Shown here: positions 43,200-55,617 of the stretch, one piece after another | Layout: each line of letters opens with the position of its first letter | How positions within the stretch are numbered: the stretch's first letter is position 1 | Source of the DNA: Codonopsis lanceolata | Taxonomy: Eukaryota > Streptophyta > Magnoliopsida > Asterales > Campanulaceae | Reading direction: 5' to 3' | Assembly: GCA_013146195.2 (NCBI GenBank) | Contig: CM028377.1 | Span: 26,580,428 to 26,644,427, forward strand | DNA: 64,000 bases | Translations under genes and position numbers: made by a program | The notes under the pieces: generated by a model | What the model was told of the DNA's origin: nothing | The model's database searches: none | Seen by the model: the letters and a program-made list of their open reading frames with translations, nothing else

Positions 43200-45900
43200 T
43201 AGAACAAAAGAGTTATATCAGATAAGAAAAGGTTGGGTTGTGTTCGGCGTCGTTCCAAGAAGTCACCAACCCAGATCCTGATGCGGTCATTTAGTATCTT
43301 TCTAAGTCTATTCTATTCTTCGAGAAGTGCTTGGTTCAAATGGTACGTAGCTATCTCCTCCCTAATGGCAGCAATCCTTCGCTGATCGGCATAAGTAGCT
43401 CTTTGGTTTATGCGTTCAACATGTCGAATAGTAGTGAAGTCGCCTTCAACATGATTTATAATGACAGCTCGGACCAGAGAAGTCTATAGTTCATCGAAGA
43501 GTTGGCGGATGCTAACTTGCTGGGAGTGGAGCATGCTAATCAGAGACTCCTGCTGATCTTGGACAAGGAACTAGTGGGTTGTGAAGGCCTGAGCAGTGTC
43601 GTTGACAAGCTGCTCGACAACCTTGCCAAGATCGAAAATGGTGGCATGGGTGGCATTCAACCCATAGCTCATGACCTCGATCTACTGGGCCATGTTAGAG
43701 ACCGTACTATTGAGACGCTCAAGTTGGGCTTGATTGAATCGACGGAAGTCAAGGAGAGCAGGGTCAGCAGAGTTGGTTGTGATGAAATGAGGGTTGAGGT
43801 TGATGTGGATGAAGTCCTCAGCAAGGTTAGAAGAGAAAGGGTGAGAAGAGGTTGAAGTGGAATGGCCAGTAGGGTTAGAAGAGAAAGGGCCAGAAGAGTT
43901 TGAAGATATGGGCTCAGAAGGGTGTGGTTGTAGAGGATGAGTAGAAGGCTTAGGGTCAAGCTCCATGTCAGGGTCGGAGTCACTAGCAGAGGGAGAAGGT
44001 GGTAGTGAGGAAGGTTCAGGGAAGGATTGAGGAAAAGAAGATTCGGGGAGAAGAATGAAATTCGGGGTGGAAGGATCAAAGAGGTCTGTGAAGGAGGTAA
44101 GTTGAAAAATGAACTTATGGGTGGTAGAAGAGATGGATGGGAAGAGAATTTGGTAAAGGTCACAGGAAATGAAGATGGGTTTAAGGTAGTGAGAGATAGG
44201 TGGGTAAAGTTCAGGTAGAAGAGTGGCTTGGAAGAGTATATAAGAGATGTACGGGTATAGAGAAGGCTTCTGGAATTTGGTAGGAGGAAGAAGATGAAGA
44301 GGACGAAGGAGAGGAGGAAAGGATTACGGTAAGAGAACGATCAAGGGAAGAGGGTGGAGAAGAAATGGAAGAGAGAGGTTAAGGAGATGAAGGAGGATTA
44401 GCAGCCACCGACTTTTTGTGGATTCTGCGTTCTTCTTCTTAAGTGGAGGTATAGAAGGCTCCTCCTCAACAATAGTAGGAGCTGTTGAGGTAATGGGAGA
44501 AGAGGGTTGAGATGGCTCCTCCCCAACAACAGCAGGGTTTGTTGGAGAGTTGATTTGAGAAGAATCAAATGATGGAGAAGTTGAAGAAACAAGAGAACTA
44601 GAGGGGGCATCAATGGGTATGAAAGGTTCATAGGGGGTTGTGAAGGTTTGGACTTACATTTACGATGGCGAAGGGTAGTAGGTTTAAGGTCATCATGAGG
44701 CTCAGCTGGCACATGAGTTGGAGCAGGAGGAACAACAGTTGAGGCAGAACGCTTCTTCGTCTTCTTTGGTGGTGCAGTAGTGGCAACAGTAGAGCTTGAA
44801 GAAGATTTCTTCTTCTTCATAACACTAGGCTCCTTATCAACAGTAGACTGTTAGTGTTTGGATCTCATGGAAGGAGGAGGAGGAACAGAAGAGGTTTCCC
44901 AGTAGACTTGTGGGTACAGTCTGCTTTAGCAGCAATCTTTTTGAGCTTTCGATCAAGCTGCTTTGCAAGGAAGACGTCCACACCGTCTCTGGGTTGATCT
45001 TAAGAACCACTAAAGGAGGGGGATTAATAGCAGCAACCAAGGGCAGAGGCGGGAGGCCTTGCTTCTCCGGGTTGCCATTTCTCAACTTGTTAGTTGAAGA
45101 AATGAAGGTGCTGGTGAACTGAATAGCCTTAGTCACCTTCTTGATTTCGAAAGGGAATATGTGGGTGAGAAAGGACCAGTTGTTACGTAGCAGCACATTG
45201 ATAAGCCTCACAAAAGGCCTTTTCTGAGATAAGGACTCCTTGATGCTAGCTATGGCATCACATAAAAGATCGAAGAGAATGGTGGCCCAATTGAAGCGAA
45301 TGTCGAGTATGACTGCTGCTGTGTACTCTAGTTGATCAATAGTCATTATGTCATGGGTGCCATTCTTGAAGAGCATACTCTTGTTGATGAGGTGGCTGAT
45401 GTAGTAGACATCATCATTGAACAAGGTCCTCTTCATTTTTCCTTGAGCGTTTTTGGGAGTGCCTTCTTCGTGCATGTATGACCAAGTAGTGGCCTTCTCT
45501 TCGATGTTGAGCTCAGTTGGACCGTCAAACTCTAATCCAATAATTTTGGCTATACGATAGGTTGTGAAAGAAATATTGACATTTCGTACAGAGCCAGAGA
45601 TTGCAGTTTTGGAGTCGTCGACATTTACTCTCTGGTAGAATTATTCTACTAGAATTAACATGTTGCTGAAGTTTGAGTCATCCAACATGAAGAGCGGAAG
45701 AAGCCCTCACTGATTCAGGTTATCTACTACTTTAACAAAAGCAGCATATGAGCGAACAGTGGGTGCATCGATGCACATGCCATGATGATACATTGAATCT
45801 GGCAATTTCGGAATCTCAACTGCAGGAGTCGGAGCTTGAGCAGTTGCAGATTTTGTGGCAGTCGTAGAAGATGAAGTACTAGCCTAAAAATTTGAAAGAC
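43200..45900 (-). pseudogene. Extra 3' ORF region of the Sirevirus-like element
   Basis: On the coding strand of gag and pol, frames run from about 45890 to 43200 with several stops. The first part reads IPKLPDSMYHHGMCIDAPTV, LPLFMLDDSNFSNMLILVE and ISFTTYRIAKIIGLEFDGPT, then the open frame 45475-44837 (YYISHLINKSMLFKNGTHDI, FVRLINVLLRNNWSFLTHIF). This resembles the 'putative plant transposon protein' domain. A Lys/Ser/Pro-rich middle (44820-44398) and a Pro/Ser-rich plus coiled C-terminal part (43966-43300) follow. In SIRE-type elements the ORF at this position has been called env-like; no signal peptide or clear membrane segment was seen, so I do not call it an envelope protein. Plus-strand frames here (43502-43855) are shadows. 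Confidence 0.55.
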
Positions 45901-46130
45901 AAATTAGGGCAAAGTTTTTGAAGGCATATGAAATTCTTAATCCAGAAAAATATACGGAATTTGGGCCTTGAAATTGAAGAATTTCAAAAGTCAATTGAAG
46001 AGAAGGATAATTCGTAGATGAAATGTGCACAATAGACAGTAAAATTTAGGAATATCTCTTTAGCAGTTAATAATGGTAGATTTACCATACACAGAAGCCC
46101 CAAATCAGGAAAATCTAAATACCAGAATAA

Positions 46131-46927
46131 GAGCATCCACAGTGGTTCCCTTTATTAACACCCTAAAATCTTTTTTAGAGTTTTTTACCACACTTAAGCC
46201 CCACAGTGGACACCCTATCAATCACCCTATCCCTAAAAAAAAGCTAACTCTCCCCCAACTTATTGGGTGAGTATTAGCCGGCCTCCATTCATCTCTTTCT
46301 TCTCTCTCCCACACCTATCTCCTCTCCATTGGTCTTCTTCTTAGTATTCGCTCCCTTTCAAAAAATTTGTTCCAAAATTTAAAGAAGGCGGCAAAAATTG
46401 ATTTTTTTTGCTTGATCAGAACATCCAGTTTTTGGCCAAAATTTTGATGTATTAAAGTGGAGAGCCTATGAATTAAATAAACAACCCAACTCACATCATC
46501 ACTTTGATGATGATATGCTTTCCCATTTTTCCCATTTTCGTTTTCAATTAATTTAGTGTATTTTTTGCACTATCATTTCCCTTTTTTTTAATTATTTATA
46601 ACTTAAAATTATGGGTATATTGATAATAGTAAAAAGCGTGACAAAACTTTCTTTAAATAAAAAAAAGTTGATATAATCAAAACATATAATATATTTTTCA
46701 TAAACTATTAAATTTAAAAGTATAAATATTTTATTTCAATTGCGGTAGGAAAATAAAAAATAAAAAATATAAATATATTGATAGTTAGGTTTGTTAGTTA
46801 ATATGTTACCAATTCAAAGGGTTATATAGAGGGTGCTCATTGGAGTTGAAACTTTTTTAAAGGGCCTCTAAAAAGGTTTAGGGGGCTATATAAAGGGTGT
46901 TTTAGGGTGTAACCATTGTGGATGCTC
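46131..46927. mobile_element. PIF/Harbinger-type (Tourist-like) MITE
   Basis: Inverted ends GAGCATCCACAGTGGTT and, on the right, complement GAGCATCCACAATGGTT (16 of 17 identical), flanked by TAA at 46128-46130 and 46928-46930. Subterminal pairing continues (AGGGTGTT / AACACCCT). 797 bp, no transposase. Confidence 0.9.
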
Positions 46928-47438
46928 TAATAAATATGAATTTTTTTATACCAAATAAATGATTCTGGATTAGATTTGACTTACCATTTAAGAGAATACA
47001 GATAAATGAGTGCGGAATTGAAGAGTTCTTAACGAAATTGCAGATGCGAAGCGAGGAAAGTGAGGGTTTTTGTGAGAGAAAAGAGGAAGATACATTTTTG
47101 AGAGTTTAAGACCTTTTAAAAAATGATTTTGAAATTAGCAATTGAGAGATTTACTAATGAAAAGGCGTGATGTGTCAAACGGCTGAAAGGTGAGGTGACT
47201 TGAAGTCTGGCGTCTGACACTTGAAATGACTTAGTGACTGACGACTGATGGCAGTCAAAAAGTAACTTTTTGAAAAGTGTCTCAACCAACTTTTAAAATC
47301 AGTCCCTTACTAATTTTCACAAATACCCTTCTAAAATGTTAAAAGACTTACCTCCGTCTTCAATTTATTAGCAATTCTACTGTGCTTTTTACTAATCATC
47401 AAGTCTGCTTAAGCATAATGTCAAGTCTGCTCAATTAT

Positions 47439-49171
47439 TTAAATAAATAAATGGAATGAATTTAAATTAATATTAAGCAATAGGGCCGAACATAGGAAGC
47501 TCACCTCCCTTAGATAAGAAAACATGTCGGCCTCAAGGGCCTTAATGAAGATATTTGTGAGTTGATCTTCGGTGGAAATGTACTTCATGCTTATGTTCCT
47601 CTTTTCTACATTATCCCTTAGAAAGTGATATCGAACATCTATATGCATTGTCTTGGAGTGCATCATAGGGTTGCAGGTGATAGAGATTGTTGAAGTGTTA
47701 TCAAACATGATTGGGCAATCTGCAACCTTGATGTCATAGTCCACTAGCTATTGTTTGATCCAAAGCAGTTGCCAGCAGCAGTTCCAGCAGCGATGTACTC
47801 TGCTTCCATGGTAGAGTTCGACATTGATGCGTGTTTCTTATTAGCCCATGAGACAAGTTTGTCTCCTAGGAATTGACAAGTTTCACTTGTGCTTTTCCTG
47901 TCCACTTGGTAGCAAGCATAGTCTGTATCTGAGTATACAACTAAGTTGAAAGAAGATTCTCTTGGATACCAGATACCTAAGTTAGTGGTATCTGATACAT
48001 ACTTGATGATTCTCTTGGCTGCTAGAAGATGTGACTCACGAGGGTCTGCTTGAAATCTAGCATATACCCCAACAACATACACAATATCAGGTCTGCTGGC
48101 GGTAAGATAGAGCAGGGATCCAATGATTCCTCGATATAGAGTGTTATCAACTTTCTTTCCTTGTTCTTTCCTTAATTTGAATTTTGCAGCCATGGGTGTA
48201 TCAAGAGTGTTAGCCAATTCCAATCCAAACTTCTTAATCAGTTCCTTGGCATACTTGGACTAACTTATGAAGATTCCCTTGCTTGATTTTTGAATTTGAA
48301 GTCCTAGGAAGAAGGTGAGCTCTCCAATCATGCTCATCGGAAACTTCCGAGTCATAAGAATCTCAAATTGTTTGCACAATTTCTAATTTGTGGAGTCGAA
48401 AATGATATCATTGACATATATTTGTACCAGTAGAGAGTATCCTTTTTGCTTGAGGATGAAGAGAGTGGTGTCAATCTTCCCTCGTACAAATCCTTGTTCT
48501 ATTAAGAATTTAAAGTGCTTTCCTAAGCTTGTAAACATGCGTTTCTTTGCCTTTTTCCACGAAACTAGGAGGCTGAGTGATGTAGACTGTTTCTTGAAGA
48601 TCACCGTTAAAGAAAGCGCTCTTGACGTCCATCTGGTATACTACAAAATCCTTGTATGTAGCATAGGCCAGGATGATTCTAATAGCTTCTAACCTTTGCT
48701 ACTGGAGCAAAGGTTTCATCGTAGTCGATTCCTTCTTCTTGACGATATCCTTGTGCAACGAGTCTGGCTTTGTTCCTCATTATGTTTCCGTCTTCTTCTT
48801 TTTTGTTTCGGAACACCCATTTTATGCCAATGATAGTATGGTCAGCAGGTCTTGGAACTAGCTTCCATACTTGACATCTTTCAAATTGCTGGAGTTCTTC
48901 TTACATGGCTTTTAACCAACTTGGGTCTTGTAGAGCTTCATCAACCTTCTTAGGTTCATCTTCTGAGACAAATGCAACACAGAACATGCATTCATTTCTG
49001 GAGGATCGATCTTCTAGTCCGACCACCTACATGTATGTCACCAATGATATGAGAAATTGGGTGATCTCTACATTCTCTTGTAACAGCAGGGATATGGTTT
49101 ACTGTTGGTTCTTCATGATAAGGTTTAGGGGGAGGAATAGGAGGAAAGTCAGCAGTCTCTTGTTGAAGGTG
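47439..49171 (-). pseudogene. Sirevirus-like RT and RNase H
   Basis: RT fragments include FLIEQGFVRGKIDTTLFILK and the catalytic block LLVQIYVNDIIFDSTN near 48400, where the usual YVDD reads YVND. RNase H is well preserved: SLLYLTASRPDIVYVVGVYA, LVVYSDTDYACYQVDRKSTS, MSNSTMEAEYIAAGTAAGNC (48223-47744), then DYDIKVADCPIMFDNTSTIS and the terminal KYISTEDQLTNIFIKALEAD. Intervening stops and shifts, for example near 48260 and 48385, make it a pseudogene. Confidence 0.87.
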
Positions 49172-50323
49172 TTATTCAGGAATAGGTTTATAGGTAAGTT
49201 GAAGAATGAAAGTTTGAGGTTCATAAGATATAAGCTCTAGATTGATATTTTCACGAACAGAGTTATGGTCTTCTGGTGGTTCATTTGAGATGTGATGGTC
49301 AGGGATATTTGAGTGAGTTGCTGGTGTGGGATTTCGTGTATGAGGAGTTGAGGCTTGAGATGTTCCTAACTCAACGTTAACAAAGTCATCAGCAACATTT
49401 GGAGCCACAAGTGGCTCCAATAAATCAAATTCATCAAATGAAACATGCATGTATTCAACAATTCTTAATGAACGTTTATTGAAAACCCTATAAGATTTGG
49501 AATGTAAAGCGTAGCCCAGAAAAACACCTTCATCGCCTTTAGTATCAAATTTGGATCTATAATCATTACCATTATATACTACAAAACATTTGCAGCTGAA
49601 GATTTTGAAAAATCCAATATTTGGGGCTTTACCTCTCCAAAGTTCATATGGTGTTTTACCATGAAATTTGTTGATCAAGGACCTATTATGAGTGAAACAT
49701 GTTGTATTGAAGGCTTCTGCCCAGAAGTGTTTGGGAAACTTTGCTTCGGCAAGCATTGTCTTAGCAGCTTCGATGAGAGTTATGTTCTTTGTTTCTGCTA
49801 TACCGTTCTGCTGTGGAGTTCTAACATACGAGAAGTTGTGGCCAATGCCATGGTCATCACAATACTTAGCTATTCCATTGTTGGTGAATTCAGTTCCATT
49901 GTTTGATCGAACATCACTGATGTCGTCGAGCTTTTGTGTCTATAGTCTTCGAAGTAGAGCTGTTAAGATGTCGAATGTGTGATCTTTAGAAGACATCATC
50001 TCTGTCCAAGTATTTCTTGTATAGTCATCTAATACGACTAGAGTGTATTTGTGACCACCATAGCTGATAGTAGTCACATGCCCGAAAAGATCCATGTGAA
50101 GAAATTGCAAAGGTCTTGTTGTTGCAAGTCCTGGTTTGCTCTTGAAGGAGGCTTTTGAAAGCTTCCCTAGCTGACAAGCTTTGCATACACGATCATTATC
50201 AGCAGAAACTTTTGGCATCCTTTTCACCAACCCTTCTTTGGATAGCTTTGATAAGTATTTGAAGTTCAGATGACTAAGACGCTTGTGCCAAAGTCAACTT
50301 TTGTCTTGAGCAAAGTTTGCCAC
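49172..50323 (-). pseudogene. Sirevirus-like integrase
   Basis: From 50230 downward: the zinc region ends CKACQLGKLSKASFKSKPGL. The core begins PLQFLHMDLFGHVTTISYGG, then LVVLDDYTRNTWTEM. The second part carries IAKYCDDHGIGHNF, TPQQNGIAETKN and AKTMLAEAKFPKHFWAEAFN, then FFKIFSCKCFVVYNGNDYRS and EGVFLGYALHSKSYRVFNKR. The upstream junction at 50324 is the solo LTR insertion point. Confidence 0.88.
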
Positions 50324-51621
50324 TGATAGATGTGTTTTATACGTATCTATTGTGTATTTATTCCTACTCAGATTGTGTTTTTCCGCGAGTTTCTAAAGCT
50401 ATTGATATGGATTTTAGTGTTTTATGAGTTTCAGGTTATAGTTGAGAAAATGACGAATTCTGGGTCATAAATCCATAAAATGAAGATTCCAGGGAGCTGG
50501 TTGCAAACTGCTAAAAGTTGAAGTTAGAAAAGCAGAAAATAAGGCTGAGCGCTCGCTCAGCCTGAGGCCTGAGCCACCGCACAAATTATAGTAGCGTGCC
50601 TCTGATGAATTACCACTAAGCGATCGCTCAACCCTGTTTTCAGCAATGGGCAGTTTGGTCTTTTCTCAAAATCCCTAACCTTGTATAAATAAAACCCTAG
50701 TGTTACAACTTTAGGGATTCAGTTTTTGATACATTTTAGGCCGTTCTTGAGCACTCTTAAGACGGAAAATACTTTGTAATTCACTTTTTATTACCGATTG
50801 TTGAAGATTGATGATGTTTACTTCAATTCAAATGTTGTGTTCATCGCATGTGATGAACTAACCGTTTCATTCTAGGGATTGGAGGTAACTTTGTATCAAG
50901 TTTTATGTGTTAAATATAATTTTCATTCTATCAAATTATCGTTTATCAATTTAGATCATCATCGGTCTGCATTGAATCTATCGCATAATGGCTGCGTTAG
51001 CGAATGTGTAGGCTCGTGGGTATAATTAGTCGCATGATTTGTGCGCGAAGTATACATTGGTCAACCTAATTGATAAATAGATCTCTCTGATTTCCTGATC
51101 AGGCTAAGGTTATATCTAGGTTCACATTGTGTTGGAAGAACTGATTGAACTCCTAATTACTTTAGTTCTTAGAGTGCGCAATGGGCTCTTAATTGCTATG
51201 TGGACGGACCAAGAAAACACAGTTAAAGCGGAGTACTAAGGATTGCAAATCTTGCCCATTAATTCCCAATCCTTTATCCTAGTGAACGAAGCCGTGATTG
51301 ATAGATATATAAGATCGATACACATAAAAGGTGATACAAGTGAATCCCAATTCCTAGATCCTTCTCATTCACAAAACTCCGGTTAATTTCTGTTTGCTGC
51401 TATTAGTAATTTTTATTATTGTCAAAATTAGTTTAAAAGTTAAATTCAGTAGTTTAAATTATTTTACAAACAAAAACTTTTTTTTTTACTTAATTGCATT
51501 TTTAGTCCATTATCTGATTAAATTCGTTTTAATTTCTTTCTCTCTGTGGTTCGACCCTTGCTACCATATATCTATTCTACAATAGTTTTGTGTACTTGCG
51601 AGGTATAATTTTAACACATCA
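50324..51621. mobile_element. Solo LTR, family C, with GCCAC target duplication
   Basis: 1298 bp. The left end is TGATAGATGTG and the right end is AACACATCA. GCCAC is present at 50319-50323 and 51622-51626. It splits the GAG-pre-integrase region of the Sirevirus-like pol; NLCLVAD lies on one side and VANFAQD on the other. No internal coding domains. Confidence 0.85.
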
Positions 51622-52030
51622 GCCACAAGACATAGATTAGCAGCCTTTCTGTATGCATTCAAATCTATCACATAGACGTTCCCTTGTCTATGTCCAGTTG
51701 CCAATGTTGAGCATGATTCTGGATCCTTTATGTCACATTTGTTTGATGGGAATTGGCATACGAGACCTTTGTCGCAGAATTGAGAGATACTCAACAAATT
51801 ATGCTTCAAACCTTTTTCTAGAGATACTTTTCGAATAGAAAGGTTTCCACGAATGATTGATCCGTAGCCGAAAATGCTTCCTTTCACGTTGTCGCCGAAA
51901 ATAACAGAAGGACCTTCTGCTTCAGATATATTGAAAGAAGACTTGAGTTCCCAGTCATGTATCTAGAACACCCACTGTCCAGGTGCCATACGTCTTTCTT
52001 TTCTGAGCTTGTATCAGCCATGAAGTAGAC
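51622..52030 (-). pseudogene. Sirevirus-like protease and linker
   Basis: The minus strand reads HLDSGCSRYMTGNS near 51965-51985, an intact DSG protease site, then EAEGPSVIFGDNVKGSIFGY and SLEKGLKHNLLSISQFCDKG, conserved between protease and integrase in copia elements. A frame change separates the protease core from the 51887 frame. Confidence 0.82.
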
Positions 52031-52113
52031 CTGTAATTAAGAGATAAGAAGATCATGGTCCCTTTTATTTTCTTTTTGGATCCAAAGGGTTAGCAATTTT
52101 TTGGAACCCATAC

Positions 52114-54373
52114 TTACCTTACTTTTGGGATAGAAAACCTAGTAGACTTTATGATGGATTTCAGTAGGCATTCATAAAACAGATGACCTAAACATTTGTA
52201 AAAATTACAGCGATGAAAATTAAAAATGTCATGTTGAAATAGCTGTATTCTGGCAGACTTTTGAACATTTTTTCTTTTGTCAGCAACCTTTGATTTAGCA
52301 GACTTGTTGGCAGCAGGATTAGAAGGCTCTATATTCTGTAGTCCTTGCTTTAGCATGTCTACTATTAGTAGACTTGTACAGTTCATACATTCTGCCTTTA
52401 AGCTTGGTTTCAACAGTCTTGTGAGCAGCAACATCATTAGTTGTGCTTTTGATAAATATGATAGGTTTGGGCAGATTCTTTGTGGGCCTAGAAACAACAA
52501 CCTTTGCTTTAGCAGAGGTGCTGGTGAAAGGCCTTCAAGAGTCAGCATAGCTTTTAGCAGACTTTTCGCCAGCATTTGATTGATTTGCTTTAGGCACATT
52601 ACTGGTCTTAATAACCTGAATCTTAAGGTATTTGTAATGAATGGCAGCATAACCAATTCCCTGTCTACCCTTGTTGTTAGGCTGCTGATAATATACAAGA
52701 ATATCATCAGTTTACACAGACAAGTCTTATGTCTTCTGTTCAGAGGTTGTGCCAGAAGTGTTCTTAGAGAAACTTAGTCCAGTTTTATATGCAATGGGCT
52801 TCTGGTCTCCAAGAATTTGGTCAAAAACAACATTTGAGTTATTCCATGAGTCAATGGTCTTTTGCAACTCATCTTTCTCAGCAGATAGCTCCTTGGCATG
52901 ACCATTGAGGCACACAACCTTTTCATTGAGAAACGTGTTCTCTTCTTTTAACTTGATATTCTCCTGCTGGACTCCATTGAGAGTTTTTAACTCACTTTCC
53001 AACATGGATTTATCAATTTCTAGCTTCTCATGGCTCTTAGCTAACTTAACATAAGCCTTTCTAAATTTATTGAATTCCTCAAGCATGTCTTGAGTATCTT
53101 TGGCAATTTCTTTTTTAGAGGGCTCTTCAGAATGTTGTTCTATATTAGCTTGGAAATGAGAATACTTGAGTTCACTTTCTGAGTCATAGGTGGGAAGTGA
53201 CTCTAGAGAAACAAGGCAAATATGTGCCTGTTCAGTTGAGTCATCATCTTCCTCATCAGAATCTGTCTTAAACCAAGTAGACACTTGGTTTTCATCTAAG
53301 TCCTCAGCCAGCAGACCCCTATGTTTTGAAAAAGTCTTAGAGGGTCACCTTTTGTAAGCTTCATACTTTGGTTTAGGACATTTAGAAGCAGAATGACCAG
53401 GCTTTCTGCAATTGAAGCAAACTAGCTCATCGTCTTGCGAGCTTTCAACAGTCTTTCTAAAAGACTGTTGGTTTGCATTCTTCTTCTTATTGAACTTTGA
53501 GAACCTTTTAAATTTCTTAACGAACATAGCAAATTGTTCGTCAGAGAGAATTTCATTTTCATTTGAAGAAGAGGAAGAAGATGGTTTGTTTTTTGGGACA
53601 GAAGGTTCTCAAGAAATTGCAAAAAAAGAAGGATGTTTAAAATGTTTGTCCTGTTCTTGAGCTTGAAGAAGTTCTTGCTCATAGACTCTTAAACTCGCAT
53701 ACAAACTTCGAAGATGCATGGAGTTTAAATCTTTGGACTCTTTAATGGCTGTGGTTTTAACATGCCACAGACTTCCTAAAGAAGCTAAAAATCTCATATT
53801 AACTTCCTTAACACTATATTCTTTACCTAAGGAATAACAACTATTTACTACCTCACAGAATCTGTCGTATGCTTGACGGAGTGTCTCCTTTGGATCTTTT
53901 CTGAAGGAGTCAAACTGTTGAATATATTTGTATTTTTTGTTGTCTCTTGTGGGCAGGTCTCCTTTCAGATATTCCACCAGAGCTTCCCATAATTATTTTG
54001 CAGTTTTACATCTGATTATTTACTGATATGGACTTGTGTCGACGGAGCTGGATATTATGTGTATTGCCTTGCTATCGAGTTCAATGATCTTCCTTTCTTC
54101 ATCAGTCCATTCATTTATGGACTTGGGCACTTCAGGTGGTCCACCTCCTACTTTAGCAAGTAGATTGGGCTTTAGTGGAATATGGGGACCTGTTTGAACA
54201 CATTGCCATAAGCGATTTTCAATAGAATTCATGTATCTCATAACTTTGTCTTTCCATACTTTGAAATGGCCTTCATCCAATATTGGGACGTGGCTGGTAT
54301 TTAAGCTAGGTAGCATATAGTGAGCCATATGATCTATTCTCAAGAGGTTAGTCTTGCAAAAACTAGTTTTCAA
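52114..54373 (-). pseudogene. Sirevirus-like gag
   Basis: The N-terminal frame (54373-54020) reads LPSLNTSHVPILDEGHFKVW and RIIELDSKAIHI-like UBN2-type Gag. The second frame (53977-53609) continues with QQFDSFRKDPKETLRQAYDR. The knuckle CFNCRKPGHSASKC is at about 53390-53430. A long coiled coil (53284-52727) and a basic C-terminal part (to 52114) follow. Frame changes at about 54000, 53600 and 53340 break it. Coiled-coil extension after the zinc knuckle is common in Sireviruses. Confidence 0.85.
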
Positions 54374-54375
54374 AG

Positions 54376-54393
54376 AACTAAGCTCTAATACTA
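54376..54393 (-). other. Degenerate initiator tRNA-Met primer site
   Basis: The minus strand next to the 5' LTR reads TAGTATTAGAGCTTAGTT, recognisably the TGGTATCAGAGC-type site with several transitions. Confidence 0.65.
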
Positions 54394-54395
54394 AT

Positions 54396-55617
54396 TGTTG
54401 GTCCCAAATAGGCTCAATCTAGGCTAGAAGTGGGGTTGAATAGCCTAGATGTACTTTTAAAATTGCTTTAAAATCTTTTCTAAGTGATTTCTCCTTTTGA
54501 AAATTAACTAACTCTTAGTGAGAATTAGGGCAATGGAATTAGGAAGATAAACAAAAGCAATTTAGAATATTTTCAGAAAAGATGGTTCAAACAAAACAAT
54601 GGAAGAGGATTTAGAAGTGGTTCATACTTTAAAACATACTACGTCCACTACCAAAGTGGTTAGCTTTGGATTTTGAAAGGTGCACTTGTTTATCCACTTG
54701 GTGAAAAATATAGATCTCTAATGGATCGTGTACAAAATAGTTTTTCAATGAGTATTTAATGATGAGAGAAACTATCAATGAATAATTGTTCTCTCAAGCG
54801 CTAAAGTAAAGAATAATTAATAGCAAACTAGAAGCTAATATTGAATCGTGACAGCTAGATCTGTAGCTTGTTGAAGTGTTAGTTCTTGTTCTTTGATCTC
54901 TTGAGTGCTTGATTATTGAAGATAAAGCTTGAGTATTGAATGCGTAAGAGATGTGCTTTTTTTTTAGATCTTCAAGGCTTGAATATATACTTAGGGAGAT
55001 AATTTCAGGACTGTTGGATTTGAAGAAATGGAGGGAGGTTGTCCAACGTTCTAATGCATTTAATGCATTCGACGCTTTGTGGAATGAGTGCGGTGAGACT
55101 GTCATCAGAGATGAAGTGCTGTAGAGCCTCATACCAAACAGAAAAATTTTGCAGCTTGTACGCGTTACAGCTTGAAAGTCTTCTTCGCCAAAAGAGGTTA
55201 TGTTTTTAGACTTCATGATTCAGACAACAGAGTGGACATATAGTTTGTACATCTGTTTGTAGTCAAATAAGGACATGGTTGACCTTTTGGGGGGAAAACC
55301 TGATAAATGAAATTTGAATATTATTTGACTAGATATCAAAAATATCTAGATAAAATAATATATAATCTAAATCCATGTGTTTGGCTGAGCTTCATTCTTG
55401 AACACATCAGACTTGGAAGTCTGCTAGTGATATGTGTTTTCAAGGCTGCTATTGAAGCCTACTGGTCCGCGCCTAGGAGAAACTAGCACTAAACTATTCT
55501 ATTGCAACCTTGATTCTAAAGACAGTTGCCACACTAATCGATACGCAGACCTTTTAGCCAATGTACAATAGAATTAGAGGATGACTCAACCAAATTTAGA
55601 ACCTTTGAGGGTCAACA
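54396..55617 (-). repeat. 5' LTR of the Sirevirus-like element
   Basis: 1222 bp, adjacent to the primer site and gag. The outer boundary is set by the CTTCA duplication at 55618-55622. The frame at 54794-55216 is LTR-internal and not a gene. Confidence 0.92.

Larger units (their letters stand above)
41641..55617 (-). mobile_element. Sirevirus-like Ty1/copia element (14 kb) with extra 3' ORF region
   Basis: LTRs of 1196 and 1222 bp (window ends TGTTGGTCCC and T(T/C)AACA) enclose minus-strand gag and pol in copia order, then a ~4.6-kb region between RNase H and the 3' LTR holding an additional ORF. The perfect target duplication CTTCA is at 41636-41640 and 55618-55622. Large Gag with coiled coil, long LTRs and an extra 3' ORF fit the SIRE/Maximus lineage. 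It carries a Harbinger MITE (46131-46927) and a solo LTR (50324-51621). RT and other frames are broken. Confidence 0.92.

Noticed and set aside
43502..43855. Plus-strand 117-codon ORF
   Set aside because: Antisense to the Pro/Ser-rich part of the Sirevirus 3' ORF; low-complexity composition produces the open frame.
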